The notes: generated from the sequence alone by a model not told the origin. A stretch of 64,000 bases of DNA from Saturnia japonica (GCA_033032175.1 CM065328.1:9548690-9612689); one strand, 5' to 3'. Counted from the first letter of the stretch, positions 24,300 to 36,480 are shown. A program made the numbers and translations.

Positions 24300-24600
24300 T
24301 ATTGCCCATCTGGGTAGCTTATTTGGTCTTGTTTTTCTCTGGTGGCTACCACTCTCAAACTGGAAATCTATCGCCGAGCATCTGTAGGTATACCGAAAGG
24401 TGCACTTAACATATATACACTCCAGGCTAGTGGTTTACCATGAGGAATTACTCAACTACAAAGTTTTTAGTTATAAAACCTATCTGTTTAATAATAATCC
24501 CGCAGTTTTTAGCGAGATCTTGATCTGTTATATTGTGGTGGTTTTTATTTTTATTAAATAACCTTATGTTATTTTGGTATTTCATAATCACATCAACGAT
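24300..24600 (+). repeat. SINE family D 3' part, then start of a family L copy
   Basis: 24300-24420 matches SINE D (ggtggctaccactctcaaac, catctgtaggtataccg). 24495-24600 has the family L head tttttagcgagatcttgat and gtggtttttatttttatt. From 24600 to 25410 nothing is recognised. Confidence 0.45.
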
Positions 24601-25409
24601 TGTCGGTTAAGGAGAGCGGCCCTTGTATTATAATTGCAATATCTACATTCGTGTTTTGATAGACTTCAGTGCAAAAATCAATAAGAAATGTATTGAAAAG
24701 TTAGTTGTAAGTCAACTCAGGTTCTGTATAAATGTTAACAAAGTTATTATCATAAGTAAGGCTGTTCGCAACTGTACATGAATCCAACATCGCAAACCCT
24801 AACACTTAACTGTTTATACCGGAGTTAGAGCTAAAGTAACAGACACTGATTAATGCGATTTTAATCCTTCCATAGAACCCCCAAATCCGACCCCGTATTA
24901 ATCGCGCGATTCACCCTTGAAAGTTCTAAGTCCGAAGGTCTACAAGCGAATTTCAACTCAAACTCTTCAATTTTAAAGTCGTAATCTACACTGAAGCTTC
25001 TCTAAGCAGTTACTACGAAAGTATACGTAGTTTTTTAAGCAGACTTCAAAAGGCTTTAGGTCGCATTTTCGATTTTCAATGTGACTCCAACCAAGAGAAT
25101 TTTAACCTTAACATATATGATTTAAAGTGTAAAATATCTAAAGACTATATTTGGAATCAATAACCATTACAACCGGATCAGTTTGATAGAAGTCGCGTGT
25201 AAGCGAGATAGTAATACGATTTTAATGTAATAAAAAAGAAGATGGAAGAATTTAATGCACTTCGTTTTATAATTTAGGTAGGGTTCTCGGGCAGATGAGA
25301 ACAGCACCTGATACCGTTTGATTTCATTTTTTATATGATACTGGCTGACTCCGCCGACGAAGGACTTAGGGTTAGCACTTTCATCATCCAACTTTCATGA
25401 GGATCGGTT

Positions 25410-25715
25410 CAGTGATAGCAGCATGTACGGGCATCGTGTCGATCGACGTGAGTTCGAATCCCTGGCATGATCCTGAGCTTTCTGTGAAGGAAAACATCGT
25501 GATAAAACCATAATTTGGTGGAAGGGCTTTTACTAATGCTTGCCTGGCTAGCTACCACCGTGGAGTTGAAAATCTGTCACCAAACACCAATAAGTGTGTT
25601 CCGGCAGCTGCATTTGAGAGCCAGTCTTCCACTACACTTGCGTGCTACTATCTTGATCCACATCATCACTTAAAAATAGGTGAGGTTGTGGCCACAGCCT
25701 CAAACCTATAATACA
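25410..25715 (+). mobile_element. tRNA-headed SINE, family D, near full length
   Basis: It has the tRNA-like head (cagtgatagcagcatgtacg), a good B box (gagttcgaatccctgg), then the shared body aaggaaaacatcgtgataaa, gcctggctagctaccaccg, and the 3' part ending near gaggttgtggccacagcc. It is the best reference copy of family D in the window. Confidence 0.75.
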
Positions 25716-25719
25716 CAAC

Positions 25720-26960
25720 AAACCTCTATTATTTTATTGAACTCCAAAAAAAAATCTAAAGTAGTTATCAACAAAAAAAAAATCTGCTGGTTAATCCAGG
25801 TTATAAGCTATCTGTGTGCCAAATTTCATGAAAATCCTTCCAGCAATTTTTGCGTGTTTGAGTAGTAAACATTAAAACATACCAATTTTCACATTACCCA
25901 ATACACATACATACCCTAAATGTAGTTAAGAATAACGAAATATTAATAAAAACAATGTATAATTTATTATGATTTACTAAGTTATTGATGAAATTATAGT
26001 ACGCGATTTATTGTGTATACTAAAACAACAAATACTGAGACACCAAAATATGTGTTCTAATATGTCAGTTACCACTAGTGAAATGGTCCATATTATGCAT
26101 AGAGTGAATTTAACGCATGTAAGTATTTTTTTAAATTTTATTTAAGTTAAGCAAACGTATTAGAAACACAAACAAATGTTAGACGAGGAAGAAAAACATC
26201 ATGAAAAAATCGTGAGGCGAGGATAAACGACACTTGAATACCCTAAACTCCTGGGTACCCTAGAAAAAAAAACTGCTATCTACTTACTTATATTTCTAAC
26301 CATTCGAATCGATAATGCGCACTTTTAGTCAAAGTTTAAACACCATTACCGAGCGGCACGAGGCATTTAAATAGGCCGCTATAATCAATTTCATTTCGTC
26401 TCGCCAAACAACATCGTTTTTTTAATGTTTTAAGATTTAAGCAACACTTGGAGAAAAAAAGTGCTTATCACATAAAAGTTGCCATAAACACATCCTTGAT
26501 TCCTTATTAAAAAATTACGGACAAAAATAATACCGTCTCAGTCTGACTTATCAAAACTATTGTACTGCCGTCTCTTTTGCCGCCGGAAATTAGACCTCAA
26601 AGATGGCTGCGGCCGGATGTGGGAGGAGCGTTTTGATTTATAGTTAGGGAGAAATACGGGGATAACTATTTGTATATTATATTACAGATCGCATATTAAC
26701 TCGTTCTTTAAGATGTAGATACATTTCATACGTGATTAAAATCGAGATTTGGGTAATAAAATAACTTAGGAAATCTTAGTGATATAAAAAGAGAATACCT
26801 ACTTAGTGATAAATTGTCCCCGATTATTTATGGGTTTGTTCCGCCAGTTAAACTTAAGACCCAGTCTTTTTCTCATGCTTTAGGTAGGTATGTAATCTTA
26901 AACACATGACATTCTTAAAAATATTATTATTTACGTCTTGAACTATTTTTTTCTTTTCAT
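25720..26960. other. Intron 3 stretch with one GC-rich segment
   Basis: 25780-25890 has a short repeat remnant (caaatttcatgaaaatcctt). A GC-rich patch with tgccgccggaaat, gatggctgcggccggatg lies at 26565-26640. Otherwise AT-rich with nothing recognised. Confidence 0.4.
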
Positions 26961-26963
26961 TAG

Positions 26964-27125
26964 GCATGAGCGAGGTCCTGGATTCGAATCCCAGGTCGAA
27001 CAAAGTGTTATTGGGGTTTTCCTATGAAATTCTTAGTAGCAGCTCGGAGTTTGGTTTCGTGCCCGATTAATGGCAATAGGCTCGCCCCCTATTACATGGG
27101 ACCTAAAAACATACTCGGCGAACTG
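26964..27125 (+). mobile_element. tRNA-headed SINE, family C, 5'-truncated
   Basis: It starts in the B-box region (tggattcgaatcccaggtcg), then gtgttattggggttttccta and tggcaataggctcgcccc as in the copy at 29831-30035. Confidence 0.7.
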
Positions 27126-27454
27126 TATCAGGATCAGGATTTTAGAACGATTTTTAAATTCGTCAAAAATCAATTGTTAGTATTTTTCAATACGACTGTT
27201 CTTAAATTAGGACTGTACCTACCTATTTTATAGGCTTAAATAAATTTTCACGATCCTAGCCTTAGTAGTTTGTGTTTATTGTAATCGACTGTCTGTACTA
27301 CCTACTGGTCAAGCGAGAATGTCTTCAAGCCGCGCCGGTGCCGCGGTGGAAGGTTGTAAAGTGCGCGCGATCACAGACCACAACTATAGCAATGCTGTCG
27401 CACCTAGCCCATAGTAAAATACTAAGTAACTAGTACGGATTTCAAAATCACATT

Positions 27455-28010
27455 GACATGATTTTATTCAAAATAATCTTTATTCAATTTAGGCCCTAAG
27501 AAGGCACTCATTAACGTCAAAACACTACTGCCGGTTCGGATAACGTCCCCAACATCGAGAAGAACCTGTAAAAACTCAATCGGGTTTATCTTTTTTTTTG
27601 TCAACTGTACAAATGTTAATATAACAGGTACAATAATAATAATGTAGTGGATGCAGAGGGAGTCACTTCCAGACATCACTATCATTCACATAATGATCCA
27701 CCCTATAATAACATTTGACAGTGAAGCCCGCTTGACATGGTTCTTGAACTTGTTGTCCGGCAAATCAGTAATATGCTTCGGGATCTTGTTATAGAACCTA
27801 ACACTATTACCTAAAAAACTTTTATTAGTTTTACTAAGTCTAAAATACGGTACCTACGACTAATTTATCTCTATTTCTAGTATTAACATTGTGCTGATCT
27901 TTGACAAAATCAACGCACATTAAGTTACCAAAGATATTGTATTGGGAGGGCAAAGTTAAAATACTAAATTCCTGGAACTTGTTCTTTAGTGATTCACGAG
28001 GTCTCATATT
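27455..28010 (-). pseudogene. CR1/jockey-type LINE C-terminal region and 3' end
   Basis: Minus-strand readings include QEFSILTLPSQYIFGNLM, the usual 'LTLPS.YI' block at the C-terminus of CR1/jockey LINE proteins, then NTRNRDKL and KIPKHITDLPDNKFKNHVKR, ending in a 3' UTR to 27455. Stops and frameshifts are present. A related 3' end lies at 43540-43630. Confidence 0.65.
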
Positions 28011-28069
28011 GTAGTGATGATGACGTCACGATGACGTAGAAAGCTACGTATTACGTATACGTATGGAAC

Positions 28070-28265
28070 CATATAATATCTGTTACTAATTTATTAAATA
28101 AAATTAATTAATACTGCGAATCCTAACCCTACAAGTGCCATTTAACTTAGACCCTCCAAAATATTTACATTGTCACTCAATACAATAATATTAATTGTTT
28201 AAATATCAAACAGAAAATAGTCTATGATTAAAAAGTCGCAGGTTGAATTTCGCTCTTTGAACGAC
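28070..28265 (+). mobile_element. Helitron-like element, family I, short copy
   Basis: It has atatctgttactaatttatt, acattgtcactcaatac and agtctatgattaaaaagtcg and ends gaacgaccg CTAGT. The hairpin ggttg...cgacc before CTAGT supports a Helitron-like 3' end. Confidence 0.55.
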
Positions 28266-28269
28266 CGCT

Positions 28270-29830
28270 AGTTATATTGAATAATAGGTATTTTATTTTA
28301 TATGAAGTGCTGCCAGATATAGGGTAGAGGAAGCCGACTTTTATAACACTAGTACATAGTATATAATATATAATTATAGATACAACAATAAATGCGATGG
28401 AAAGAGGAGTCGAAGACGAAAAACATAACAATAAAATGTCTTTATGTCGTAGTTATTGCTATAGGCCCCGTCATATTACACACGGATGTTTATCAATACT
28501 AGTTAGTAAATAAAATCGGAATGTCTATTTGTTCCATTCGACATACCTATTGTGGCCATAAACTCAGTAGGTAACTAATCAATAATTAATGAATATTGAT
28601 TCTAAATTAACCGAAGTTTATTTAATGTCTATTTTTATTTTGTCATTAGTGCACTAATAGTTAGATAGTTGTGTAAATAATGTTTAAGTTATGATGGGAC
28701 TGACATGTTCTTTTTGAACCCAAGCTCCTACACTAAAACGGATATTAAAAAATTACTATTTTTACCATATTATCATACTTAAACAGTATAAAGTACTACT
28801 CGACTACTTGTAAAATGCGAAAATAAAAGGGAACTTGTAAATTAGTACCTCATTTCAGTTTTCCAAAAACTGCAACTCGAACCGTGGCATGTATTCAAAA
28901 CTTTTTCATGTCAATATTTAAAGTCAGTTGTTTGACATAGTGTTAATAGTATTATATTTTTACACCCGTGGGTAATAAAATGCAGTTATCTTTCGCATAA
29001 ATAATTTATTCGTAAATACTTAAAAATTAAAATTGAAACAAACTCATAAATCGCTGCTTCAGATGTGGTCTCTACGTACTTACAGTTCCTCTCTCTATGG
29101 TCCTATTGTATATGTTTTCTTCTTTAACGCTTTATAAACTTACTACTTCGCTGGTTAAAATAGAACTGTCTTGGGTCAACCACGACAAAGACACTCAAAA
29201 AATATGGTCCTATTTAATTAAACTGTAGAACACTGTAATTATTGTCTATATTGGAAAATTTACTTTGTTATTTATCCAATAATAATCCAAGATAATTTTT
29301 AACAAAAAATGAATCCAAGTTCAATGAGTTTGAGGAGTTCCCTTCGAAGTCTTTTTATGGATGTTCAGCCGTAACTTCTTTACTTATGAAAAGATTTGGA
29401 TGATCCTTTTTATTGGAAAGGGTGGTCCCATGTTAATTTCATTGGCATTGGATTTTCAACTTCGAAAATACACCAAGAAACTTCTGAAAATTATTGAGGT
29501 TGGTTTTCTATTTGTTAAAAATTCTCTTGTTTCTCTAAAATAATTCAAATGAAATAAAAAATAATCAAGCAAACCCGAATGCGTACGCAAGTTTATATCT
29601 GTACGTGAAGTTTAGCAGTAAAAGGTGCTCGTTCGACGTCGGGCGAGGCAATAAAATCAAATGGAAGCCTTCCGCCCAGTACCTCCCTCGGGGCGGAATG
29701 AGGGGTGACGTTGGGAGGGCGCCACGGAGTAAGTCATGTGACATTTTTATTTGAAATGAAAAATATTGGGCTGTTTCACTTAGATATTGGGTTAGGTATA
29801 ACTTATTGTGAATCTGTATGAATGTTATGA
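28270..29830. other. Intron 3 stretch with a GC-rich island at 29630-29730
   Basis: AT-rich, with no gene or repeat recognised. The exception is 29625-29735, which has cgttcgacgtcgggcgagg, cccagtacctccctcgggg and gttgggagggcgccacgg. It shows no splice-bounded coding frame that fits Hr51. Confidence 0.4.
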
Positions 29831-30035
29831 TGCCTCGTTAGCCTAGTGGTGGTAAGTGCGACTGCTATGCTCGAAGTCCTGTGTTTGATTCCCAGGTCAA
29901 GCGAAGTGTTATTGGGTTTTTCTAAGAAAATCTCAGTAGCGGCTCAAAGTTTGGCTTTTTGCCTGATTAATGGCAATAAGCCCGTCCCCTATTACATTGA
30001 ACCTAACAATGTACCCGGCGAACTGTGGGCATACA
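29831..30035 (+). mobile_element. tRNA-headed SINE, family C, near full length
   Basis: The head gcctcgttagcctagtggtg (A box) and tgtttgattcccaggtcaag (B box) are followed by ttgggtttttctaagaaaat, cagtagcggctcaaagtttg and cccctattacattgaac. This is the best reference copy of family C. Confidence 0.75.
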
Positions 30036-30059
30036 TCTGCCTAACCCTTTGAGCCATCA

Positions 30060-30185
30060 TCAAAAACATTGGCAACCATCGTGGAATCTACAAATCAACG
30101 CCAGTCGCCAATGTCATGCGGCCTAATCAAATGTCTTTTCACGTTATGTTTGTAGGACTCCACGTTGTAGGAAGGAAGGAACACA
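30060..30185 (-). repeat. LINE 3' region, family K, reverse copy
   Basis: aatcaaatgtcttttcacg and gtaggactccacgttgtagg are the reverse complement of 8850-8900. Confidence 0.5.
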
Positions 30186-30522
30186 AGATAGTACGGCAAA
30201 GATAAGTCAAGCTAGATGTACACTAAATGATTCTGAAAAGCAACAAATTAAATATTAATATGAAGGATCTATCACTATTTACATACATGGTAGTCGCGAC
30301 TCAGTCGGATATAAAATTTCTACTACAACGATTGTTTCGTACTCATATAAAACCTTATTATCAATACTCGATGGGACTGGCAAACGCAGCTGACAGCTGT
30401 CATGTTTTATGTACTCGTCGAATTTTGGAGCTCTTATCGCGAGGCACGCAACAAGAATCGCTGTGCAAAACCGAATCTGAATTCGTATGGTGACCTGAAT
30501 CGTGTCGGTGGATATCATCGTA

Positions 30523-31150
30523 AGTGTTGGAGCAGTCCAAGGTACGTGAGAGCATTGTATTTGTTCCAGTGCTATCTAGTTTTTGAACATCGTTTTTTAC
30601 CGTATCGAAATTACCCAGTGTAGATAAGCCACCGCTATTTCGGTTCGGTGCGGATGCTACATCTTTTTGGTGCCGAAACCCGGGAATTCCACCGATATTA
30701 TTCTCAATCGTGGTATATGTTTGTGGTATTTCTGGTCATCGTCGTAGTTCTTACTTAATATTGCGAGTAATCATACCTAAATACCTATTCATATATATCT
30801 AAATCGTACAATAGTTACCATCGAACAGATATTTCACATATATATCATTTGTGTGTCATCGGAAATTATTGTAAGATCTAATTAAGTAATCACTATATTT
30901 CATCGGTACTTAATTAATTTCATCGGCTTATAATAATTTCATCGACTAAATAGTATTATATATATAAATACATATATTTTATCATATATTGTGACCTTTC
31001 AAATTTTCTTACATATTTTTGTCATTTGTTGCAAATCGAAATATAAATTCGAAAATTCATTTGTTTACGTTTTTAAAATTGAATTCTTTTTTCTTCACGT
31101 GTCAAATTAATTTGAATTTATTTTTTCAATTATCGAACCTAAAATAGTTC
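30523..31150 (+). promoter_or_regulatory. BEL/Pao 5' region: end of LTR, primer-binding site, leader
   Basis: A TGTTGG start near 30525 and a gctaca end at 30661 could bound a short LTR, but the start is uncertain and may lie further upstream. Six bases later, ttggtgccgaaacccggga at about 30667-30686 fits a BEL-type primer-binding site. An AT-rich leader runs to the gag start at 31151. No second LTR was found downstream, so LTR identity could not be used to set the ends. Confidence 0.5.
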
Positions 31151-34100
31151 ATGATGCCGATCCTTAGAAAACATACTACGCGTAAAATGCCAAGTTTAAC
31201 AAAGGCTAAATCGACCTCTTTTGAGCAATCTCATACAATTCAAGACTTAGCATCTTTACGCAGAAAACGTACAATTGCTATTAAACGGTTAGCAAAGGCT
31301 TTGGAAATCGGTACTTTAGCTATAGAGGACCCTTCCCACAGCGACTTATTTTTATCATATCATCAGGATGTTAAAGAAATTACGTCGAGTTTCGAGAACG
31401 CGCATGTTACTATTTTAGACCTAATAGATAACTCGGATGACAACGAAAATGAAATCCAAGAACATTTTGATGATATGTATTATCGAATATTATCGATTCA
31501 CCGGAAATTAACTAAAAGTGAATCTAATCAATCGCATAGGACTTCATCACAAAATATTCGTTTGCCGAAAATCGTTCTGCCTAATTTCGGCGGGAACATC
31601 AAACAATGGCCCGAATATTTTGATACTTTTAACGCTTTAATTCATAATTCTACTTCACTTACAGATACGGAAAAGTTTCATTATTTGATATCTTCTCTTA
31701 GCGGCGATGCGTTGTTAGTAGTAAAAGCGTACCCTATGACTCACGAACATTATCATGATGCGTATAATTCACTTATTGCTAGCTACAAGTGTAAACGTAC
31801 CTTAGCGTTTAGCTGTTGGAGAGATATTTTAAATATTGACTTTAAATACATCAACGCGCGCGAGTTCCAGAAGTCGCTTGATCTTTTCGAAGAGAATTTG
31901 AGTATTCTAAAAACGATCAACTTACCGGTTGCGAATTGGGATTTTGTTTTAGTTTATCACATTTTATCGAAACTTGACAAAGATATCCGCCGTAGTTTTG
32001 AGGAAAAATATTCAGATATCGAATTACCGTCTTATGATCAACTTAAGAGTTTTCTTCGATCTAAATGCGAAGCTATGTTGCGTGACACACATTTTTCCGA
32101 ATCGAATGAAGTCATAAAATATCCACCTAAGCATAGGCATGTGTCAAATCAATACAAGCATGTTGCTACTTCACAAGCGCTTGTTGTTGCATCTGAAAAA
32201 TATGATAAAAAGAGTGTGGTTGATAATAAAATTGACTCATTTTCGGGTAAGTGTCCTTATTGCAATCAGGCACATGCAATTACATCCTGTCAAGAATTTT
32301 TAAACAAATCGCTTGACGATCGCCAGCTTATAGCTAAACAAAAGAACTGGTGTTTTAACTGCTTGAAATCTTCACATCAACTGAAGAATTGCCATTCGAT
32401 TTTCTCGTGTCGCAAATGCAAACATAAACATCATACTTTGCTCCATCGTGACAATTCTAATAACGAGCCAAAGCATATCGGGTCAACTTTGGTGTCAAGA
32501 TCTCAACCAAACATTACCGTGCTGTTAGCAACAGCTATCGTTCAAATTCTCGATGCTTCAGGCAACATGCAATCTTTCCGTGCTTTATTTGACACCGGCA
32601 GTCAAAGTAGTTTTATTACTGAATCGGCGATACAAAAATTAAACTTAAAATCTGTTAAGACTATCGCGAACGTTAGTGGGCTGGGAGATGCGGCAGCACC
32701 GATCATCGGTGACGTCGTGTGTTCTGTCGGAACTGACGGTCGAGTGTTGTACAAATTAAATATGCACGTTATTTCTAAAATATGTGGCGATCAACCAATC
32801 GCGCAGTTGAACACATCGGGATGGTCACATATTAAATCGTTATCCTTGGCGGATCCTGGTTTTGATATCCCAGGACCTATCGATTTACTATTCGCTGCGG
32901 ACGTATTCGCAGAATCTATTCTTAACCAACATATTAAAGGCGGTTCCAACCAACCTACCGCGTTTAATTCAATTTTTGGTTGGATTCTTTTGGGCAAGAC
33001 ATGCATATCGTCTAGTACTTTGTTACATACATTACCAGATATCGATAACGAGTTAAATGCTTTAGTACAACGATTTTGGGAACTTGATTCCGTACCAAGT
33101 TCATCAATATTGACTCCAGATGAATTACTATGCGAGCAAAAGTTTAAGTCTGATCATACTCGCGATGAATCTGGCCAATATATGGTACGTATTCCTTTTA
33201 AAACTGGATCAGAACCAACCTTCGATGGTTCTCGGGATGTTGCATTGCGAAGATTCCACGCTATCGAACGAAGACTATCACGAAATCCGGATCTACATTC
33301 ACAATACGCAGATTTTATGTCTGATTACATAGAGAGCGGTCATATGTCGTTAGTCCCAGTAAACGAAATGGGCAGGGGAAAATATTATATACCACATCAT
33401 TGTGTTCTACGCCCTGAATCTAAGACAACACGATTGCGCGTCGTATTCGATGGTTCAGCGAAAGATCTTAATTCTAGATCACTTAACGATACACAATTTA
33501 TCGGCCCCAAATTGCAACCTAATATATTGAGTATTCTTCTGCGCTTTCGAGAACATAACGTCGTGTTTATGGCAGACGCACGTCAGATGTATCGCCAAAT
33601 CTTAATTTCACCCGATCATCGTGATTATCAGCGTATATTCTGGAGGAGCTCATCTAGTGAAATCCTTCGTGAATATCGTCTTAACACAGTGACTTACGGA
33701 TTGTCTTCGTCTCCATATCTAGCTGGTCGTACTCTAAGACAACTTGCTGAAGACGAAGGAGATAATTACCGACTCGCAAAAGAAATCGTACTATCGGATG
33801 TTTATATCGATGACGTCATTACCGGTTTTTCTTCTCTTGAACTCGCACATGATGCAAAATCACAAGTCGTTGCTCTTTTTGATCTCGGAGGTTTCAAACT
33901 TCGAAAGTGGGTTAGTAATAATCCACAGCTTTTATCCAATCTTCCCAGTGAAGATTGTCTAACTGGTTCTGTATCGCTTGACAATACGGAAACACAAACG
34001 TTGAAGGTTTTGGGACTCCGATGGGATCCTACCGTAGACGCATTTCTTTTTGAAATCAAACCTTCAAATCGAGTATGCACTAAACGTTCTATCTTAAGTG

Positions 34101-35107
34101 AAATCGCGCGAATTTTCGATCCGTTAGGATTTTTATCTCCTATTACAATTCAAGCTAAATGTTTGATTCAAAAGCTTTGGATTCTAGGTGTTGGCTGGGA
34201 TCAAACTCCACCGGATGAAATCGTCAATACTTGGAGCATATATCGAAATCAAATGCCACTATTGTCACAACTAAAAATACCTCGTAAACTCATATGTCCA
34301 AATGTAAAATCGTGTGAACTAATCGGCTTTTGTGACAGCTCTGAAAATGCGTTGGGTACAGTGTTCTATATGCGTGTTACTAATTCCGTTGGTAAAATTC
34401 ACGTATTCCAGGTTTGCTCCAAAGCTCGTGTCGCACCTCTAAAACGTATTTCGTTACCACGTCTCGAGCTCTGTGCAGCCGTAATGCTTGCAGACTTATA
34501 TAAATTCCTACGCGATACTTACCTCTCTCGTATTAAAATTGACGCTGTCTACTTCTGGTCAGATTCGACAATTGTTCTTTCGTGGTTACGCTCTCATTCT
34601 TCACGGTGGTCAACATTCGTCGCTAATCGTGTTAGCCACATACAAGACATTACACCCATCGAATGCTGGAACCATGTTCCCTCAAGCGAGAATCCTGCTG
34701 ACATCTGTTCTAGAGGTCAATTCCCCAGAGAATTGCTTCACAATACGTTATGGTGGGCGGGACCGTATTGGTTGCATGAAAATCCAGAATCTTGGTCAGT
34801 ATGTTCAGTTAGCTTATCACACGAAGATAAAGCCATTGTTGAGAGTGAAGCTCGTAAACCAATAGTTCTAACATCAAAAAATATCGCTAAAGTTGATCCT
34901 AACATTTTTGATAATCTTTTAAACCGCTTCTCGTCTTTGCAAAAAATTGTTAGGATATTAGCTTACAACGATTACTTACCAAACCTAAGCGTGCCACTAA
35001 GTATGACGTGTAATTACACCTGGTGTGTGGTGGTTGTGATGCAGCTGGACATAATAGGCTACTTGACTCATATTAAATTTGGCGCAATAAATAAATATTT
35101 TCTGTAG
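31151..35107 (+). CDS. BEL/Pao retrotransposon gag-pol polyprotein, lacking integrase
   Basis: One open frame of 1,318 codons. In order: an N-terminal coiled region, a DUF1759-type gag block (residues about 135-290, with LPNFGGNIKQWPEYFDTF), two zinc knuckle-like clusters (CPYCNQAHAITSC near 368, CFNCLKSSHQLKNC near 401), an aspartic protease with DTGSQSSF at about 481, a reverse transcriptase with YIDD at 885-888, and an RNase H/A17-type region with FCDSSENALG near 1062. The match ends at about QKIVRILAY; the last 45 or so residues have no family match. Full elements continue into an integrase with HHCC and DDE motifs, which is absent here. Zinc knuckles and catalytic Asp residues are intact. 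It lies within Hr51 intron 3 on the same strand. Confidence 0.95.
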   Translation: MMPILRKHTTRKMPSLTKAKSTSFEQSHTIQDLASLRRKRTIAIKRLAKALEIGTLAIEDPSHSDLFLSYHQDVKEITSSFENAHVTILDLIDNSDDNENEIQEHFDDMYYRILSIHRKLTKSESNQSHRTSSQNIRLPKIVLPNFGGNIKQWPEYFDTFNALIHNSTSLTDTEKFHYLISSLSGDALLVVKAYPMTHEHYHDAYNSLIASYKCKRTLAFSCWRDILNIDFKYINAREFQKSLDLFEENLSILKTINLPVANWDFVLVYHILSKLDKDIRRSFEEKYSDIELPSYDQLKSFLRSKCEAMLRDTHFSESNEVIKYPPKHRHVSNQYKHVATSQALVVASEKYDKKSVVDNKIDSFSGKCPYCNQAHAITSCQEFLNKSLDDRQLIAKQKNWCFNCLKSSHQLKNCHSIFSCRKCKHKHHTLLHRDNSNNEPKHIGSTLVSRSQPNITVLLATAIVQILDASGNMQSFRALFDTGSQSSFITESAIQKLNLKSVKTIANVSGLGDAAAPIIGDVVCSVGTDGRVLYKLNMHVISKICGDQPIAQLNTSGWSHIKSLSLADPGFDIPGPIDLLFAADVFAESILNQHIKGGSNQPTAFNSIFGWILLGKTCISSSTLLHTLPDIDNELNALVQRFWELDSVPSSSILTPDELLCEQKFKSDHTRDESGQYMVRIPFKTGSEPTFDGSRDVALRRFHAIERRLSRNPDLHSQYADFMSDYIESGHMSLVPVNEMGRGKYYIPHHCVLRPESKTTRLRVVFDGSAKDLNSRSLNDTQFIGPKLQPNILSILLRFREHNVVFMADARQMYRQILISPDHRDYQRIFWRSSSSEILREYRLNTVTYGLSSSPYLAGRTLRQLAEDEGDNYRLAKEIVLSDVYIDDVITGFSSLELAHDAKSQVVALFDLGGFKLRKWVSNNPQLLSNLPSEDCLTGSVSLDNTETQTLKVLGLRWDPTVDAFLFEIKPSNRVCTKRSILSEIARIFDPLGFLSPITIQAKCLIQKLWILGVGWDQTPPDEIVNTWSIYRNQMPLLSQLKIPRKLICPNVKSCELIGFCDSSENALGTVFYMRVTNSVGKIHVFQVCSKARVAPLKRISLPRLELCAAVMLADLYKFLRDTYLSRIKIDAVYFWSDSTIVLSWLRSHSSRWSTFVANRVSHIQDITPIECWNHVPSSENPADICSRGQFPRELLHNTLWWAGPYWLHENPESWSVCSVSLSHEDKAIVESEARKPIVLTSKNIAKVDPNIFDNLLNRFSSLQKIVRILAYNDYLPNLSVPLSMTCNYTWCVVVVMQLDIIGYLTHIKFGAINKYFL

Positions 35108-35109
35108 CA

Positions 35110-35423
35110 TTTAACTTAAGAAATCAATATTAATAGATTTCCGATATTAGAATTGTAAGATCGCTACATATTTTCAATTTATAAATTGTTTTTTAATATT
35201 GAACTCTGAAAAGTCTGTTGGCAAAGTTGTGACGTCATAGGACTCTAACCAAATTTCATGTCGGATCGTATAGGTACCAGTGAAATTCGTTATTTAGTCT
35301 GTGCTGGGACATTGACATTTATGACATAAAAGTATCGAGATTTTTACAATGATGAACGAATGCTAAATGTCAAATGTTTGTTTTCGACCCGTATGATGTC
35401 ACACAGAGATAATATATAGACTA
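35110..35423 (+). other. Sequence after the truncated BEL/Pao frame
   Basis: AT-rich DNA with no integrase coding remnant in any frame and no LTR match to the upstream region by eye. The end of the element is therefore not defined. Confidence 0.4.
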
Positions 35424-35948
35424 ACTAGCTGTGCCTGTGGCTTCGCTCACGCGGACCAAAGAATGCCCGCGCGAATCTTGCTCCTCCACTCCCGGCTATT
35501 TTAAAGGCAAAAATGCTTATTGTGGGTGTTCCTTAGAAGATAGATATACACTCTCTCGGACTTTTTTTGTAGGTCTTTTGAATGCCTATAATTATGTCGT
35601 ACATCAATTTGCTATATCTCTTATGGTTTACTCAGCATAAGCCATTTAAGCGCCCGAATTGATTCAACATGACCAGTTTATTTTTATTTTAGCTGAACCC
35701 TAATTATTGTTTAAAAATAAAAGTAGCCTAATTTACTCCCTATATCATCAGCTATCTATTAGTGAGAGTCCCGTGAAAATCGGTCCAATCGTTTCGGAGA
35801 TTGCCCGAAAGAAACAAACGGACAGAGATAAAAAATTTAAAAATGGGCTTTTTGTTATAGGTATCGTATATACTTTCATATGCATTTAGTAAAAAACTGT
35901 TATTTTGACATTACAAATAGACACTTTATTTTTATTAATTGTAATAGA
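35424..35948 (-). mobile_element. Helitron-like element, family B, near full length
   Basis: On the minus strand it starts TCTATTACAATTAATAAAAA, has the block aaaatcggtccaatcgttt (reversed), and ends with gaagccacaggcacag CTAGT. The 525 bp length and order match 54644-55068 and 42780-43296. Confidence 0.7.
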
Positions 35949-36200
35949 TTAGAATGTATAGAATTAATCAATAAGACTTATGTCTTTTTCGAATAAGTTA
36001 TTCATCTTGGTTTCTTACGCATGTACCTACCACAGATCTTTATATGTACGCTTACCTTGTATCTATCTCGTTTAAAACATAGTTATTTCTTATTCTCTCT
36101 AGCCATGTATCTATTTTCCGCCATTTTTGCGTTAGAGTCGTTGCGCTGCAAAAACTTTGCAGTAAATTCAACCTTCAAATAATTCTTTGTTTTGGTCCAA

Positions 36201-36480
36201 AAGCGACGGTGGTGCAGTGGTAGTGTGTACAGATACCACGTCGATCGACGTAGGTTCAAATCTCACATTAAACATGAGCACTCGATAAAGGAAAACATCG
36301 GATGAAACAATAGGATAATGGTAGAATGTCTCCCTAATCAAAATAACATCTGTCGCCAAGCACCAATAGGTCTGTTCAGGTAGATAAACTTGCGAGCCAT
36401 TTCAACTAGGCTTAGCATGTTAGTATCTTAGGCCACATTATCATTTATCAGGTAATATCATGGTTAAAAGCTAAAAGGTG
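36201..36480 (+). mobile_element. tRNA-headed SINE, family D
   Basis: The head gcgacggtggtgcagtggta carries an A box and gacgtaggttcaaatctcac a B box; the body aaggaaaacatcggatgaaa and accaataggtctgttcagg follows. From 36480 to 37395 nothing further is recognised. Confidence 0.75.
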
